64,000 nucleotides of DNA from Taxillus chinensis. Its lineage: Eukaryota; Streptophyta; Magnoliopsida; Santalales; Loranthaceae. Under the pieces are notes generated by a model. The model was not told where the DNA came from. It made no database searches and saw nothing but the letters and a program-made list of their open reading frames with translations. Both the position numbers and the translations under genes were made by a program. The stretch spans positions 2,211,799 to 2,275,798 of the forward strand of contig CM042086.1 in NCBI GenBank assembly GCA_023512835.1. The letters run 5' to 3'. This document shows, in pieces, positions 12,157 through 24,226 of the stretch. Position 1 is the first letter of the stretch; every line of letters starts with the position of its first letter.

Positions 12157-13027
12157 CACATACCTGACCAAACTTGGCGTTGGGGAACTTGGCTTTTATA
12201 GAGGCTTCGAGCTCCTTGCCCAGCGGGGCTGCCCCGGACTTGACGATCCTCACCGACGATAAATCGTACTTCTCCACTTCCGGGCTTCTAGCGATGGTCA
12301 ACACGATGGGCGGTACCATCGGCGCCACCGTCACTCGGTACTTTTCAATCAACTCCAGCAACCGCCGGGTCTCGAACCGCTCCATTATCATGATACCCGC
12401 CCCGACCCGAAGCCCGCACAGCGTGATGTTGAGCGAGTATATGTGGAACAGTGGCAACACACACAGCATCACATCCTCGCAACTAAAGTCCAGATTCGGA
12501 TTCTCACCGTCCACCTACTCATCAAAAAACACTTTTTTTTAATTATTATTCACTATTCACTATTCACTATATATATTTATATTATTTTTTATAGGTAAAA
12601 CGAGGCATGTGATGGAGTGGGAAAAAAAAAAAAAGAGCTCGACACTGTGACTACCTAGTGCCAAAGACTCAAATGACCTCACTAAGTTTATATTATATAT
12701 ATATATATGTATATATGGTTTTATGATCCAAATATATATTTTATAAAAAATAAATTTATTCTTAGTCTTTATTTTAATCAAAATAATATCATTAATAAAT
12801 TTTAAATTAAAATTATATCATTTTTATAAAAATACAAAAGACTTGTAAGTCCCATGATATAAATATTATCATTTTAATACAGTCCCTAAAATAAAAAATA
12901 TAATATTTATATTGTATTAAAATCATAATCTTAATTTATAAATTTTAAATTAAAATTATATTTGATAAAAATACAAAAAGCAAGTAGAATTACTCTTTTA
13001 TAAATAAACATATATTTTATTAAAATC

Positions 13028-13080
<53 letters not shown>

Positions 13081-13753
13081 CGCACACAGTTATTTTATAT
13101 AGACAGATAACCTGCTGAGCTATGCTGGTGACTTTGCCTTTGTGCGTGAGCATCACCCCCTTGGGAAGCCCCGTCGTCCCGGAGGAGAAGGGCAGCGCCA
13201 CCACGTCGTCGCCGCTGATCTCCACTTCCGGCGCCTCCCGCTCGTCCGAATCCGCCAGCTCCGCGAACCGCATCCAACCCGAGTTCGGCGGCGGCTCGTC
13301 GATGCACGCGATTTTTAAACGGTTATTGAGGTCCTTCACCTTCTCGAAGCTGGAGGAGTGCGCCACCAGGAGCTTCGCCCCAGCCGCCTCCGCGTGCTTG
13401 GCGATTTCCGAAGCCGTGTGGAAGGGGTTGGCCGCCGTGGTGGCGGCTCCCACGCGCGAGGCGCCGAGGAAAGCGATGATGAACTCCGGGGTGTTGGGGA
13501 GGAGGAGCATGATGACGTGCCCCTTGCCGACACCGATTCGGTGGAGGCCTGCGGCGAAGCGGCGGGTGGCGTGGTCCAGGTCGGCGTAGGTGAGGATGTC
13601 TCCGGTGGTGCCGTTGATGAGGCACGGCCGCGAGCTCACCCGCTCGACCCTCTCCAAGCAGTAGGCATGGAGGGGGAGGTGTTTGGGTATTTCGATATCA
13701 GGGAGCTTCGATCGGTAGATGATTTCGGTTTGAGTCTTCGGTTCGGTCTCCAT
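11003..13753 (-). CDS. 4CL: 4-coumarate:CoA ligase
   Basis: Six exons on the minus strand join in frame: 13753-13112, 12514-12164, 11929-11731, 11644-11431, 11332-11230 and 11125-11003, giving 543 aa, the normal 4CL length. It activates hydroxycinnamates to CoA thioesters via an adenylate in phenylpropanoid metabolism (lignin, flavonoids), in the cytosol. The AMP-binding signature [15 protein letters not shown] starts at residue 190. Box II GEICIRG is at 386-392. The C-terminal [10 protein letters not shown] places the catalytic lysine at residue 526, as in characterised 4CLs. The junctions AQQ/VDGENPN and [13 protein letters not shown] are conserved 4CL intron sites. All introns are GT-AG; introns 1 and 2 contain long TA repeats. 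No stop or missing key residue is seen, so it looks functional. I did not assign class I or II. Confidence 0.95.
12116..12151. repeat. (TA)n microsatellite in 4CL intron 2
   Basis: Uninterrupted alternating TA of about 36 bases, starting 12 bases inside intron 2, just after the donor site of exon 2 (read on the minus strand). Confidence 0.9.
13027..13081. repeat. (TA)n microsatellite in 4CL intron 1
   Basis: About 55 bases of alternating TA broken by two TG units, starting about 30 bases downstream of the exon 1 donor on the minus strand. Confidence 0.9.
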
Positions 13754-13820
13754 TGGGACTGAGATCGATTTAGCACCTGAATCTCTCTCTCTCTCTCTCT
13801 CTCTCAGTCAGAACGGGGTT

Positions 13821-13830
13821 GATATATATG
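13821..13830 (-). promoter_or_regulatory. Probable TATA box of 4CL
   Basis: On the minus strand CATATATATC lies about 70 bases before the ATG at 13753. Between them is a CT/GA dinucleotide-rich leader (13784-13804), and further GA repeats flank it at 13841-13856. Position and sequence suit a TATA box; there is no transcript evidence. Confidence 0.5.
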
Positions 13831-13926
13831 CGATGTGCTGAGAGAGAGAGAGAGAGGTTGAAGGCGAAGAAGAAGCGGGGAAAGGGAAGAGGGTATTATT
13901 GGCAAGGAAGTTGGTGGGAGAGGCGG

Positions 13927-14057
13927 GGTTGGTGAGGGACCAAATGGTCATTTGCGTAGCCGCGAGGATACAAAGCTTAAAGCAGTTGTTAAAAAACCAG
14001 CGTTATCGGGTGGGTTGGTAAGGACTTGGATTGGTGGGAGGTGGGGCCCTGGTTGGT
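13927..14057 (-). promoter_or_regulatory. Three AC elements (ACCAACC) upstream of 4CL
   Basis: On the minus strand ACCAACC occurs at 13927-13933, 14013-14019 and 14051-14057, about 175 to 305 bases upstream of the start codon. ACCAACC is the AC-II class site bound by R2R3-MYB regulators of phenylpropanoid genes, and such sites are typical of 4CL promoters. Three exact copies within 131 bases, in the same orientation as the gene, are unlikely to be random. Function here is inference. Confidence 0.65.
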
Positions 14058-14099
14058 GTTTGTCAAAGGTTGGCGGCGGAAACAATCGGATGCCGCGTA

Positions 14100-16129
14100 G
14101 CCTTCGTTTGTGTTTGTAGCCGTCCGCCCAAAAACATAGGTGGTGTGGTAAGTGGTGACAATTATTGTTTTTACATAATTTATAAATATTTTAAAATTAT
14201 ATGAGTTTATTATTTTTAAAAATAATATTCATAATTACTGTATTACTTAAATGCACATTTAAAAAAAAAACCTTTTTATAATCAAAAACACTTTGGGAGG
14301 GACCATGATTGACCCGTTGGATCTAAATTAAAACTATAAAACGAATCGGTTAGTCTATCATGAAGCCCTCTCTATACTTTCAATAGATTGAAAATTAACT
14401 ACGCTCCTATTCGCATGCGGATTGAACTAGTTTACCGTTTGTTTTTATTTATTTAAAATAAATATTATAAATTAATTTTTATTAAATACTTTTTATAATT
14501 TTAATTTTAAAATTATATTTAAAAGTTTATATTTTTAAAATTAATAGATTTAAACTCTAGGCATTGATATAATAGTTATAAGTAATTATTTAATTATTTT
14601 AAAAAAAGTCAATTCATAGACAGGACAATTAAAAGTTCGCATACGGATTTGAACCGCATAGATCGAATCTAAAGAGACCGATCCATTTAGACTCACAATT
14701 AAAATAAATCAAAATTTTTCTAATTCAGTTCATTCTAGGATGTAATTCGAGACCGGCTTCCAAAGCCCGCCCCATCGACCAACCCCGTGGGACATTTAAA
14801 TGCAATTTTACTTTTTTCATCAAAGTATTTTATGTGAACAAAAATAAAACCAAAATAATAAATAATATTTTATTAATTCCTCCACCGATCTCCAATGTAG
14901 GCTATAGCTTCCGATTTCCATGTCCCTTTTGATGTAATGTCTAAATTCAAAGCAACTGTTATGTCCTGTGTACACTCATCCTGAAAATGTTCCCCCAACC
15001 GCTCTAACTAGTTAGCTTCTATTTAGTTGACTCAAAATTGGTACAGTTCAATCCCATCACAAGACGGTTCTAATTTGGCTAATCCATTTAGGCTAACAAA
15101 ATTTATGAGTTCGATCCATCACCAAACTAACAAATTAGGTCAAAGCCAAACTGACATCAAGCTAGGACTTCAACCTGAGCTGCACATGATACTTCTTTAA
15201 GAAATACTTTTCTTCTATTGAGGCAGTAACTAATTGCTCCACATAAATCTTGGCCATTTAGCCATCTCTAGCCAACTAAATTTCATTGTCACTTGCTGTT
15301 AAATGATAGCCATCATGGGCTCCTGAATGGCCAATGGTGGTGCAAGGACAATACTTAAACCACATTCAAAATAAAGTAGTTTTTGAAAAGCAATAGGTTT
15401 TTGAAACAAATATGACAAAAAAACATCAAAATCACATTCAAAAGACCATACCAATTAAACAATATATATAACACAGCATTCATAGTGTATCTATGACCCA
15501 CCTTCAAGCAAAACTACATATATAGTAGATTTCATATATATTCGTAATGTTGACAAATTAAATCTAATTTACTATCTAGACTCTATCTCCTGACATTATT
15601 TGAATAATTTACTGATTCATTTTTCTCATCATTTAAATTATCTTCCTAACATACAAAATTCTAAATCATGAATATTAATTGATTAATATTTCAATATATT
15701 ATTTATAATTAAGAAAAGAACTTCTACATTTTAAAAAGATCATTATCACTTTTTCTTTCTAACTCATCCAATAAACATCATGCATTCCATGTTCAAAATT
15801 AGCTATCAAGTTATAATCCCAAAATCAAATAGAAGTAACAAAAGACTACAACCCAAGAAATAAAATAAAATCAATCAAATCATAACCTCATCAGTCATCA
15901 AACCTAATGCTAATTCAATTACTATAAATACAACTAGTAAAAGTCAGCATTGCTAAATAATACTTAAATACAACCATCATACCATAATAAATCATTTTAA
16001 ATGGAAAGGCATATATCTTTGGCATGACAAAGTCGGAATAATAGTAATAGGTTACCGGGTTATTTGAAAATATGGTCTTCAAACATTTGCTAGTGTTATC
16101 CTATCATAAATCAACACTTATTGGCCATC
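14100..16129. other. AT-rich intergenic DNA, no gene
   Basis: There are no open frames of note and no recognisable RNA gene or repeat ends. Composition is AT-rich throughout, with short direct repeats only. Confidence 0.4.
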
Positions 16130-16440
16130 TTTTATTGATGATTTTTCGAAATAGGTTACACCATTGACTGGTTTGACCTATAAGGGGGTTCATTTCATTT
16201 GTTCTAACACGTGTGAGGAAGCATCTAGTCAGTTGAAGGCTCGATTAACCTCAACACCTATTCTGATCCTATTACGGCAAGGTGCACCTTATGAAGTCTA
16301 TTGTAATGTTTCTAGAATTGGTTTAGGTTGTAAACTGATGCAGGATAAGATGGTAGTTTCATAGGGCTCTTAGTATTTCATGTTGTATAAACATAATTAC
16401 TATGCACATGATCTGGAGTTAATGAATATAACATGAAGCT
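16130..16440 (+). pseudogene. Ty3/gypsy reverse transcriptase / RNase H relic
   Basis: Around 16134-16370 the translation reads DDFSK, a stop, VTPLTGLTYKGVHF, then SSQLKARLTSTPILIL and YEVYCNVSRIGLGCKLMQD. This is the connection region and start of RNase H of gypsy polyproteins (pattern PLT-L-T-KG-F-W, F-LK-RLTSAPVL, Y-D-S--GLG-VLMQ). After a stop, traces of YASRQLK-HE-NY--HDLEL can be read to about 16430 as YKHNYYAHDLELMN. No LTR, gag or integrase is adjacent, so this is an isolated decayed fragment. Confidence 0.75.
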
Positions 16441-17141
16441 AAATCATCTAATAGCCAGACTGTGGATTAAAAGTGTTAGGATTAGAGAATTAAGACATGC
16501 AAGTACAAAAAATCATTCAAACCAAATAAATAATTCATATTACATCAAAAACACCAAATAAGAATTCCATCCATGCCACCGTTTCAGCATAATACGAATA
16601 TAATAGTTCTTAACAAACCAAAAGGTGACAATTCGTAAAACAATTAACAATCCCATCGCACCACAGCAAGAAACCAAAAACAAGCCTCTTGGTTCCCATT
16701 TAGCCTTTAAAAATGCTTTTTCTCAATTAAATGTTGTCTAATCTCCAAATATCTCTCTTTTTTCATGATAATAATAATCTACTGCTCAATCTCCTTTTAT
16801 AATTGTTTTCCCATCCCATAATACCTACGATTACGCCTCTTAGCTGTAAAAAATTTACAAATTCTACATTTTTTTCCACTGAATAAATGCATTGAATCAA
16901 GAGTTTCCAAATTTTACATGATTCTCTTGCATTATAGACGATTTACTCAACTATTTATTTGCTTTACAAAGGCTATGCTCGACAAGTAGGCATATCAAGC
17001 AATGGAAGATATTGAGCATTAGACTTATTAAGTAGATTGTTTATCATGCAAGAGAATTATGTAGAAAATCAGATAAAACCATAGAAATCAAGCATGTTTC
17101 TCTCTGAGGGTCTCAAAAGTAATTAGCCCTCTAGGATCATG

Positions 17142-17219
<78 letters not shown>

Positions 17220-19650
17220 GATGATTGGAACAAAAAAGGGAGGCTATGGTTTAAATCTCTTTTATACTTTACTCTTATTTAATTATAATTTTAAATAAAC
17301 CATAATAAATTCCTAAAAATGCCTCTCATGGCTCTAAATTCCAATCCAAGCCCAAATGGAATAAAAAATTTCTATTTGACACGCACATCATTGTGCTGAT
17401 ATTCATTCTCCAAAACAAGGTATCTAATGCAAGACTAACTCCTGAAACCCACAATTATGGGTCCTTATATTTTGATTCTTGTTGTTTATCTCCAAGTTGT
17501 TTTGATTTCAAATTCTATCCCTTAGCTTAGAACATTGTAAGCTTAATGTAATTAGAGTACTTTCATTAATGTTAGTGTTCACGTTTATCTAGTCTTCATT
17601 TCAAGGTTTTGCAACTCAGTTAACTTTTTCAACTAAACCTTTTAAATTTAAGCTTTCTTTAATTTTTTGCAACAATTTACTTTATTTCTTTTTAACTTGC
17701 TTTCAAAAAAAAATATGAACCAATTAGAAGTATCAAGTCTATCTCATGGCTAAACTATTATCCCTCTCATATATAAATTCATTTTAAAATCTTTTACAAG
17801 CAATATATCTTAAAGTCCTTCCCATAGGAGATGATCTAAAATTTCATATCTTAATTACCACAAAACATATCCTTACACTTGGGACAGTTGTGTGCTTGTG
17901 TAACTTTTGTGAACTCAATTTGCATAAGTTAGTCTAAGTCACAAAAAATCACACAACACGTAGAGAAACAAAGAAAAAAAACACAAGCATTCGGATGAAC
18001 ATTTAAACAAACACTTATTCGAATGATCGGATGTGCGCATGTCAAAGCAATTGGATGAGCGATGATATATGAGTATTTGGATGAGCCCCGGTCTAAACCT
18101 TTAGATGAATGACCATTTAATCAACCAGATGACTTTTCATGCATGGTTGTGTCTTGCCATAACTACATCCATGTTATAAAAAAATGAAATAAAATAAAAT
18201 AATTAAATAAACAATTAGTAACATCCTTAATAAGTATCAATTTTGGACATGTGCTAATCCTTCTATGTGTAACTTGCAAATCCAAAATATAGAATTATGC
18301 CTTAGAAATATGTATCTAATCATTCCTATATGTAGGGACAAATCAAGAAATTTCACATAGAGTGGACGATTAAATTTATTGTTCATATAAATAAAAAGTA
18401 ACAAATAAATATTTATCATAATATTTTATAATTGATTTTTATGTGTCTTTGTATTTTGAAACTATCACATGATAGCTTCATTATCAATGTTATGAAAAAT
18501 GCCTTTCTCTATTTAGATAATCAAGCTATCATTCATCTATTGATCATTCATTTTACTACACAATCGCATGAACTAACCGAGAAAATAAGGATTGTGTTAT
18601 AAAATTAAAATTCACACTCAATTGCAAACTTGGAGTTTAATTAAATTGCATGACATGAAGAAAAAAAAACTTAGCAAAAATAAATAAATAATTATTGCCA
18701 ACAAATAATCTTATCAAAATGCAGAGTTGTAGAAATCTTGAATTTTTACAAGATAAAAGTGTGGTATATCAAGATTCAAGAGTTCATTATTGAGATTCTA
18801 AATTGATGGTGGTCTTTTAAATTTTGAATAATTGGTGGGAGAAAAAATAGGATTTGCCGATTTGTCTACATCTTGGGAATGGAATTACGAGAGAGGAGGA
18901 AGGATTAACACATCTTACATAGGCAGATCTGTCTGTTCAAATAACTTCTTCAAACCTTAAGTAGCGCCAATGACTCATGGCTATAACTTGTGAGTAGATG
19001 TACAAAGCGACTAAATGAAACCTTGAGCAATTAAACCTGAAGGTTTGGTGATATCAACAATATTAATAAGTTATTTTTTATTTGGGATGTGGGTTGTGAG
19101 CTTTTTATATGTCCACCCACATCCTCACATGCTTGTATGATTAAATGATTAATGGTGATTCCAATTAAAAACTCACCATTCAATCAACACTTACTTTGTA
19201 AGCTAGGACTCACTATTTATAACTACTCAACACCCGCTCGCCATCCACCCCTACTCAATCCCTAGTATTGCTAACGACGGGAAATGTTAATAATATCAAT
19301 GGATGAAAGTGAGACCAATCAATCGAATCAATTTAGACTTTAAGTAGCTCGTCTTCAAAATTTTGATCCAGCGTGAAAAGATTTTGTATAAAGAAATTAT
19401 GATTTTACGAAAAGAAAAAAAAAACAATACACATAATATTAATTGAGCAATGCATATCGGGATTGCCTAATTAATTGATGATTTTAATGATGTAATAGCA
19501 TATTAAATTATTGAAAATAAAAAGAAAAAATCAAAATCGTTTACATTAGTCATAATTTCACGATAATACCAACATATTATTTTTCATATTAATTAATGTT
19601 TATCATTCATTTGTCAGAAGTGGGTTTAATTCCCCCACCACCTATTTATC
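16441..19650. other. AT-rich intergenic DNA with CT/TA microsatellite
   Basis: No gene supported. 17143-17218 is a compound (CT)n(TA)n microsatellite. The rest is AT-rich with scattered short open frames that have no recognisable content. Confidence 0.4.
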
Positions 19651-19927
19651 GTATATTCACTACAAAAATCCCGGAATTTAACACTACTAGAAGAGGGATT
19701 AGTGAATAACATAGTCTACCTCCACCCGTGGTTGATTGTTTCGGCTCAAGAATACCTTCATGGGTGGGTTCCCAAAGTCACCCATCCTAGGATGCTCGAT
19801 CATATCCTCACTAACCGTGGAGTTCTACGACCTCTCCCCACCCAAGAACAAACACATGGGGTTTTTTTGGGTATATTCACTACAAAAAATTAACACTACT
19901 AGAAGAATTAGTGAATAACATAGTCTA
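19651..19927. repeat. Pair of direct repeats with CACTA-like motif
   Basis: 19651-19718 and 19871-19927 share GTATATTCACTACAAAAA, ACACTACTAGAAG and ATTAGTGAATAACATAGTCTA, with two small deletions in the second copy. Each copy begins TTCACTACAAAAA and ends TAGTGAA, so each is also a small inverted repeat. CACTACAAAAA resembles the ends of CACTA (En/Spm) transposons, but no body of such an element is visible. Confidence 0.5.
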
Positions 19928-20702
19928 TTAGGCTGCGTTGTGTAGGGGGGGGTTCGCACAAGATACATTTCTTGGAGATATCGGGACGACAGCTCGGAGT
20001 GTAAAGAGGTGTTCGTTGAGCTTCTTGCGGCGGTTTCTCTCGGATAGAGGGGCAATGATGAGAGAGCAGAGAGGGAGAATCGTTGGGCGACTTGCCTGTG
20101 AGGCACTTGCGTATAAAATTACCTAGCTTTGTAGTAAGGTATTACAAACTCTAATTAGGCTACCCTCTTTACCCTCTCTTTGTCTCAAATTTAATGTGTT
20201 TGTTTCTGGAAATTAATATATCCGTGGATTTTTATTTAAAAATAAATAAATTTTAATTTATTTTAAAGAATTAAATTAAATTTTAATTGATTTAAGACGG
20301 TTGTTAAATTTTTAATTTTTGAAGTGTGATAGTAAATTTCAATTGATAATCTGTCCCTAGTCTCAGTATCTCATATTTTTTGTTGTGATTAGAGTGTCAA
20401 TGTCTTGGGAGCCATCTTGGATCAAAATGTGCATGCCAATTCGAAACCCACTTAACTTTTACAAGCAAAAAATCATTCGAACCAACCCAAGCAAACAAAA
20501 TTATATTTTTTTCATAGTTTTAAAAAATAAAAAAAATCGAATAAAAAAATAAAAAAAACCGATGCTTTAGTTACTTCCGAGTACGATGCCCACGGAAGTG
20601 AAAGGGCAATCGTCATCGAAAACTCGCCCTTAAGGAAATCCAAAGGGACGTAACCAATCCTCTCAACACTCCACTCTCAACACAATCACAAACTGCCACC
20701 AC
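19928..20702. other. Intergenic DNA upstream of the first RBR gene
   Basis: 19930-20110 is a moderately GC-rich stretch with small open frames on both strands that match nothing I recognise. The rest is AT-rich. The last 120 bases before 20703 probably hold the promoter and leader of the RBR gene. Confidence 0.35.
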
Positions 20703-20749
20703 AGAGAGAGAAGAGAAGAGAAGAGAAGAGAAGAGAAGAGAAGAGAAAA
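20703..20749. repeat. (GAGAA)n repeat in the RBR 5' leader
   Basis: About eight tandem AGAGA/GAGAA units end seven bases before the start codon at 20756, so they lie in the likely 5' UTR. Confidence 0.85.
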
Positions 20750-20755
20750 GGAGAA

Positions 20756-23700
20756 ATGGCACAAGAATCGGTGACCGATAGTTGCGTCGACGAATTCTAC
20801 CTGTCTGCACTCTTCGACGATGATGAAATCATCCCAATCTCCGACTCCAAATACGCCGACGCATTACAACTCCAAGAAGCCCTCGTCTCCTCCGCACTCC
20901 TCTGCAACAACCCCAGCCCTCCTCTGTTCCTCGGATCGGCCTCCGCCTCGGCCTCTATCTCCAATCCCCCCAACCCCCTCGATGTCGTCACTCTGTCCCC
21001 GCTCTCCTCCCCAAACCGTGGTGTCATCACCGAACTCTGCAGCACGTCCCAGAGCTTCTGCGAAATCTGCGCCGATCGCAAGGACGCCGAGGAAATGTTC
21101 CCCATCCAAGCCTGCTCTCACGCCTTCTGCTCCGCCTGCGTTGCTAAGCACGTGGCCATCAGGCTCCAGGAAGCCGGCCTCGCCTCCGCCGTCACGTGTC
21201 CTGGCCTCCACTGCCCCTCCGTCCTGGAGCCCGCCGCCTGCCGCGACGTCCTGCCCACGGAGTTCATCGCCCGCTGGGAGGCGGCCCTCTGCGAAGCCCT
21301 CATTTCGGAGGCCCAAAAGTTCTACTGCCCGTACGTGGACTGCTCTGCGCTCATGGTCAACGACAGCGCCGAGGGGGAGATCGTCGAGTCGGAGTGCCCC
21401 GTCTGCCGGCGGCTGTTCTGCGCGCAGTGCCGCGTGCCGTGGCATTCCGGCGTGGGCTGCGAGGAGTTTCGGAGGCTGAACGAGGATGAGAGGGAGAGGG
21501 GTGACCTGATGGTCAGGGAGCTGGCCAGGGGGAACAACTGGAACCGCTGTCCTCATTGCAAATTCTATGTCGAGAAGACCGAGGGTTGTCTGCATATCTC
21601 TTGCAGGTGTGTTCCTTCCAGACCCTCCCACCCACCCTTCCTACCAGCGAATTCGCATGTGTCTCTACTGCCATTTAATTATACTTATTGTTTATTATAT
21701 TGCTAACTAACTAACTAACTCCCTCCTAGAGTCTGTCACTCAATCCTATTACTTATAGTCTAGTTTTTGTGTAAATCAGTCGACTAATTCATTATTATTG
21801 TCGCTGTTGCTGTTGCTGTTGCTGCTTTGGTTGGGTTGATAAATTCGTCATACTTTCCTATTATGTGAGTTGCCTGCCAAGATTTTCCTAGTACGATGTA
21901 TTTCTCCTAACAGGACATTTTGGGAGACTCAAGTCTCACCCAGTTTTCGTGGGGTTTGTTTAGATTAAGTTTACGGCTCGAGAGTTTCTATGATAAATTG
22001 AGTTTCACATTTTGTGGCATCTTCCATTTTACTTCTATTGCGGTGGTTGCATTGCAGTCACAAAGTGGGCGTCATCACTTGTGTTTTGGTTCATTTTAAA
22101 ATCACTGATAATTTTTTATAAAAGTTTTTGGTATACTTTCATTGACTTGGGATTTAGTGGCTTGTTTGTGCTATGTAAACATATGCATGGACCTGGCATT
22201 TATTGTATGAAATAGTGTGGGGATAAAATTAGGCCCAGCGCCATAAGTGGAATCACGATAATAAATGGGAAGAAAGTTATCAATGAAGAAGTGGTTCAAA
22301 GTTTCCTATTATGGAATGTTGGAATTGCAAGTATGATGTCAAATGTTTCCATCACAAAAGTTTTAACACTGTTTTTGTGGGTATGTGTGGAGGTTGTTTG
22401 ATTCTGTGGATTGGAGAGTTCTTGTTCTAAATCATAGCAATGTGCGTGATATTTACAAACGGAAAGATCGCTAAAGTTGGGGATGCATGTATGGTATGTG
22501 GTATTATGCGGTTGTATGGTATGTCCAAGGTTTGTGTTCAAGGGCGGTTTCGGCGGGGGCAAATGAGTGAATGGGTAGATCTGGTTGAGGTTGTCGTTCA
22601 TCTCGGTGATGAGAATATGGGTATGTTTTGGGGTTGTTGCATGTTTGATATTTGCGGGGGACAGGGGGGGGGGGGGGAGCGGGGGGGGGGACGCCTTGAG
22701 GCCCTTTTTTTTTATTAGTTTTTTTTAGAAGTTCTCTGTCATCTTTGAATGTTTCTCCCTCAGACACTGCTTGGGTTTGCATTTTGCCTGGTTCTGATTC
22801 ATTATACCCTGTATAACTGTATTCAGTTGAAAATTTTACCATTGAAAGTGTTTTTCTAATTTCTGGTTTCCAATCCCTGTGAGTATATGGTAGGAATCAA
22901 TCCATGTGACAAGATCGTTTTCCTATTGATGGAGCATGCCTTTTTTTGCTTTTCACTATGTTATTTTTTTCTTTTATTTTATGTCTTTTCATTTATGGAC
23001 TTTTCACCTTATTTGTTTATCCTATTCCGATTGTCGCTTTTTGTTTCCTATTCTAGGCAGATATAATGCCCTTGTCATGTATATTGTTTTACTCCTTTTG
23101 TCATACAAAATTTGTAACCCTATAAATAGACGTGAGATGTGCATTGTGAAATCACACATTATTATTTTGAATTTATCTTTAAAGTAGATTGCGATCATTT
23201 TTTTCCTTCCCTTCTGCAGTTAAATCACCCTAGTTTCTTAAATTATTGTTAATTTATCATTTTTACACATATCTAGACTTTAACCAAAATTCATCCTACA
23301 TCCAGATATATCAATTTGATTGTACCTTAGTTTTTTTTTTCTTCCCTTTATGAATACATAAAGGCTTGCATTGTTTATTTCTATTGTGATGGTCACATTG
23401 CCACCAAGTTGGTGTCATCACTATGTTGTGGTTAATTCTAAAATCACTTATAATTTCCTATAAAAGTTTTTGGTGTCCTTTCATTGACTTGGGATTTAGT
23501 GGCTTGTTTGTGCTATGTATGCATGGACTTGGCATTATTTTATGAATTAGAGTGGGGATAAAATTAGGCATAGGGTCATTAGTGGAAGTTTGGAAATAAA
23601 AGGGAAAAGATTTTCAATGAAGAATTGGTTCAAAGCTGGTTAAGGAAGTTGTAGGATAGTTTCCTATTATGGAATGATGGAATTGCAAGTACGATGTGAA

Positions 23701-24226
23701 ATGTTTTCATCACAAAAGTTTTAGCGTTTTTTTTTTGTTAGTATGTGGGGAACTTGCTTTAGTCTTCGGATTAGAGAGTTCTTGTTCTATACTTGCAAAT
23801 GGGAAAATTGCTAAAGTTAAGGATGCATGTATGGAATGCGCCAATGCGGTATAATGTGGTTGTTGGTTTTACTAAGGTTTGTGTTCAAATGTTTTTGACA
23901 GAGACAAATCTCGTGAATGGGAAGGATATCTGGATCTAAGCGATTGTCTGTTCATCTCTTGAGTGATGAGAATAGATGGTTTTGTTATTTGGGGCGGTGC
24001 ATATTTGATTTTTAGAACTTGATTAACTCTTCATTTAGGGCTGTATATAAATGCCAGATCTAAGTAATTATTTAATTTATGCCCAAGGCTAACCAGGTCT
24101 AAAATTGAACTTTACCCATACGTTATCTGTGGCTGTGTTTTCAGGTGTGGACATCAGTTCTGTTATGGGTGTGGGTTACAGTGGAGCTCAACCCATGGTG
24201 GCTGTCAAAGGATGCTAGGAATATAG
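20756..24226 (+). CDS. RBR-type E3 ubiquitin ligase (RSL1/RNF144-like)
   Basis: Two exons, 20756-21606 and 24145-24226, join with phase 2 to give 310 aa. The N-terminus has the YADALQLQEALVSS segment seen in plant RSL1-like proteins. RING1 starts at FCEICADR (Cys102) and includes CSHAFCSACVAKH and CPGLHCP. The in-between-RING domain is at about 172-235 (FYCPYVDCSALM, CPVCRRLFCAQCRVPWH). RING2 is at about 265-304 (CPHCKFYVEKTEGCLHISCRCGHQFCYGCG), with Cys278 in the position of the catalytic, ubiquitin-accepting cysteine of RBR ligases. The protein ends soon after RING2 with no clear membrane segment, unlike some RSL members. It would transfer ubiquitin from E2 to an unknown substrate. The 2.5 kb intron splits RING2 just before the final Cys-Gly-His block. 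The start AAATGG context and position after the leader repeat support this Met. Confidence 0.92.
22010..22660 (+). repeat. Intronic direct repeat, copy A
   Basis: This lies in the intron of the RBR gene. The sequence from CATTGACTTGGGATTTAGTG onward, and many flanking blocks, recur at 23360-24020 in the same order and orientation, about 1.35 kb away. Divergence is moderate, with several indels. No coding content is seen. Confidence 0.8.
22656..22690 (+). repeat. G-rich tract in the RBR intron
   Basis: Several runs of four to fourteen G are separated by single interruptions, on the coding strand of the intron and at the end of intronic repeat copy A. The sequence pattern could form a G-quadruplex in DNA or in the pre-mRNA. 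Confidence 0.7.
23360..24020 (+). repeat. Intronic direct repeat, copy B
   Basis: Second copy of the block at 22010-22660, ending about 125 bases before the second exon of the RBR gene. Shared stretches include ATAAAAGTTTTTGG, TGGCTTGTTTGTGCTATGTA and TTTCCTATTATGGAATG. Confidence 0.8.

Noticed and set aside
13095..13762. Long open frames on both strands overlapping 4CL exon 1, and similar frames over the RBR exons at 20820-21631 and 30096-30573
   Set aside because: These are shadows of GC-rich real coding exons. The 4CL and RBR frames carry complete family motifs and conserved splice junctions; the overlapping frames carry none.
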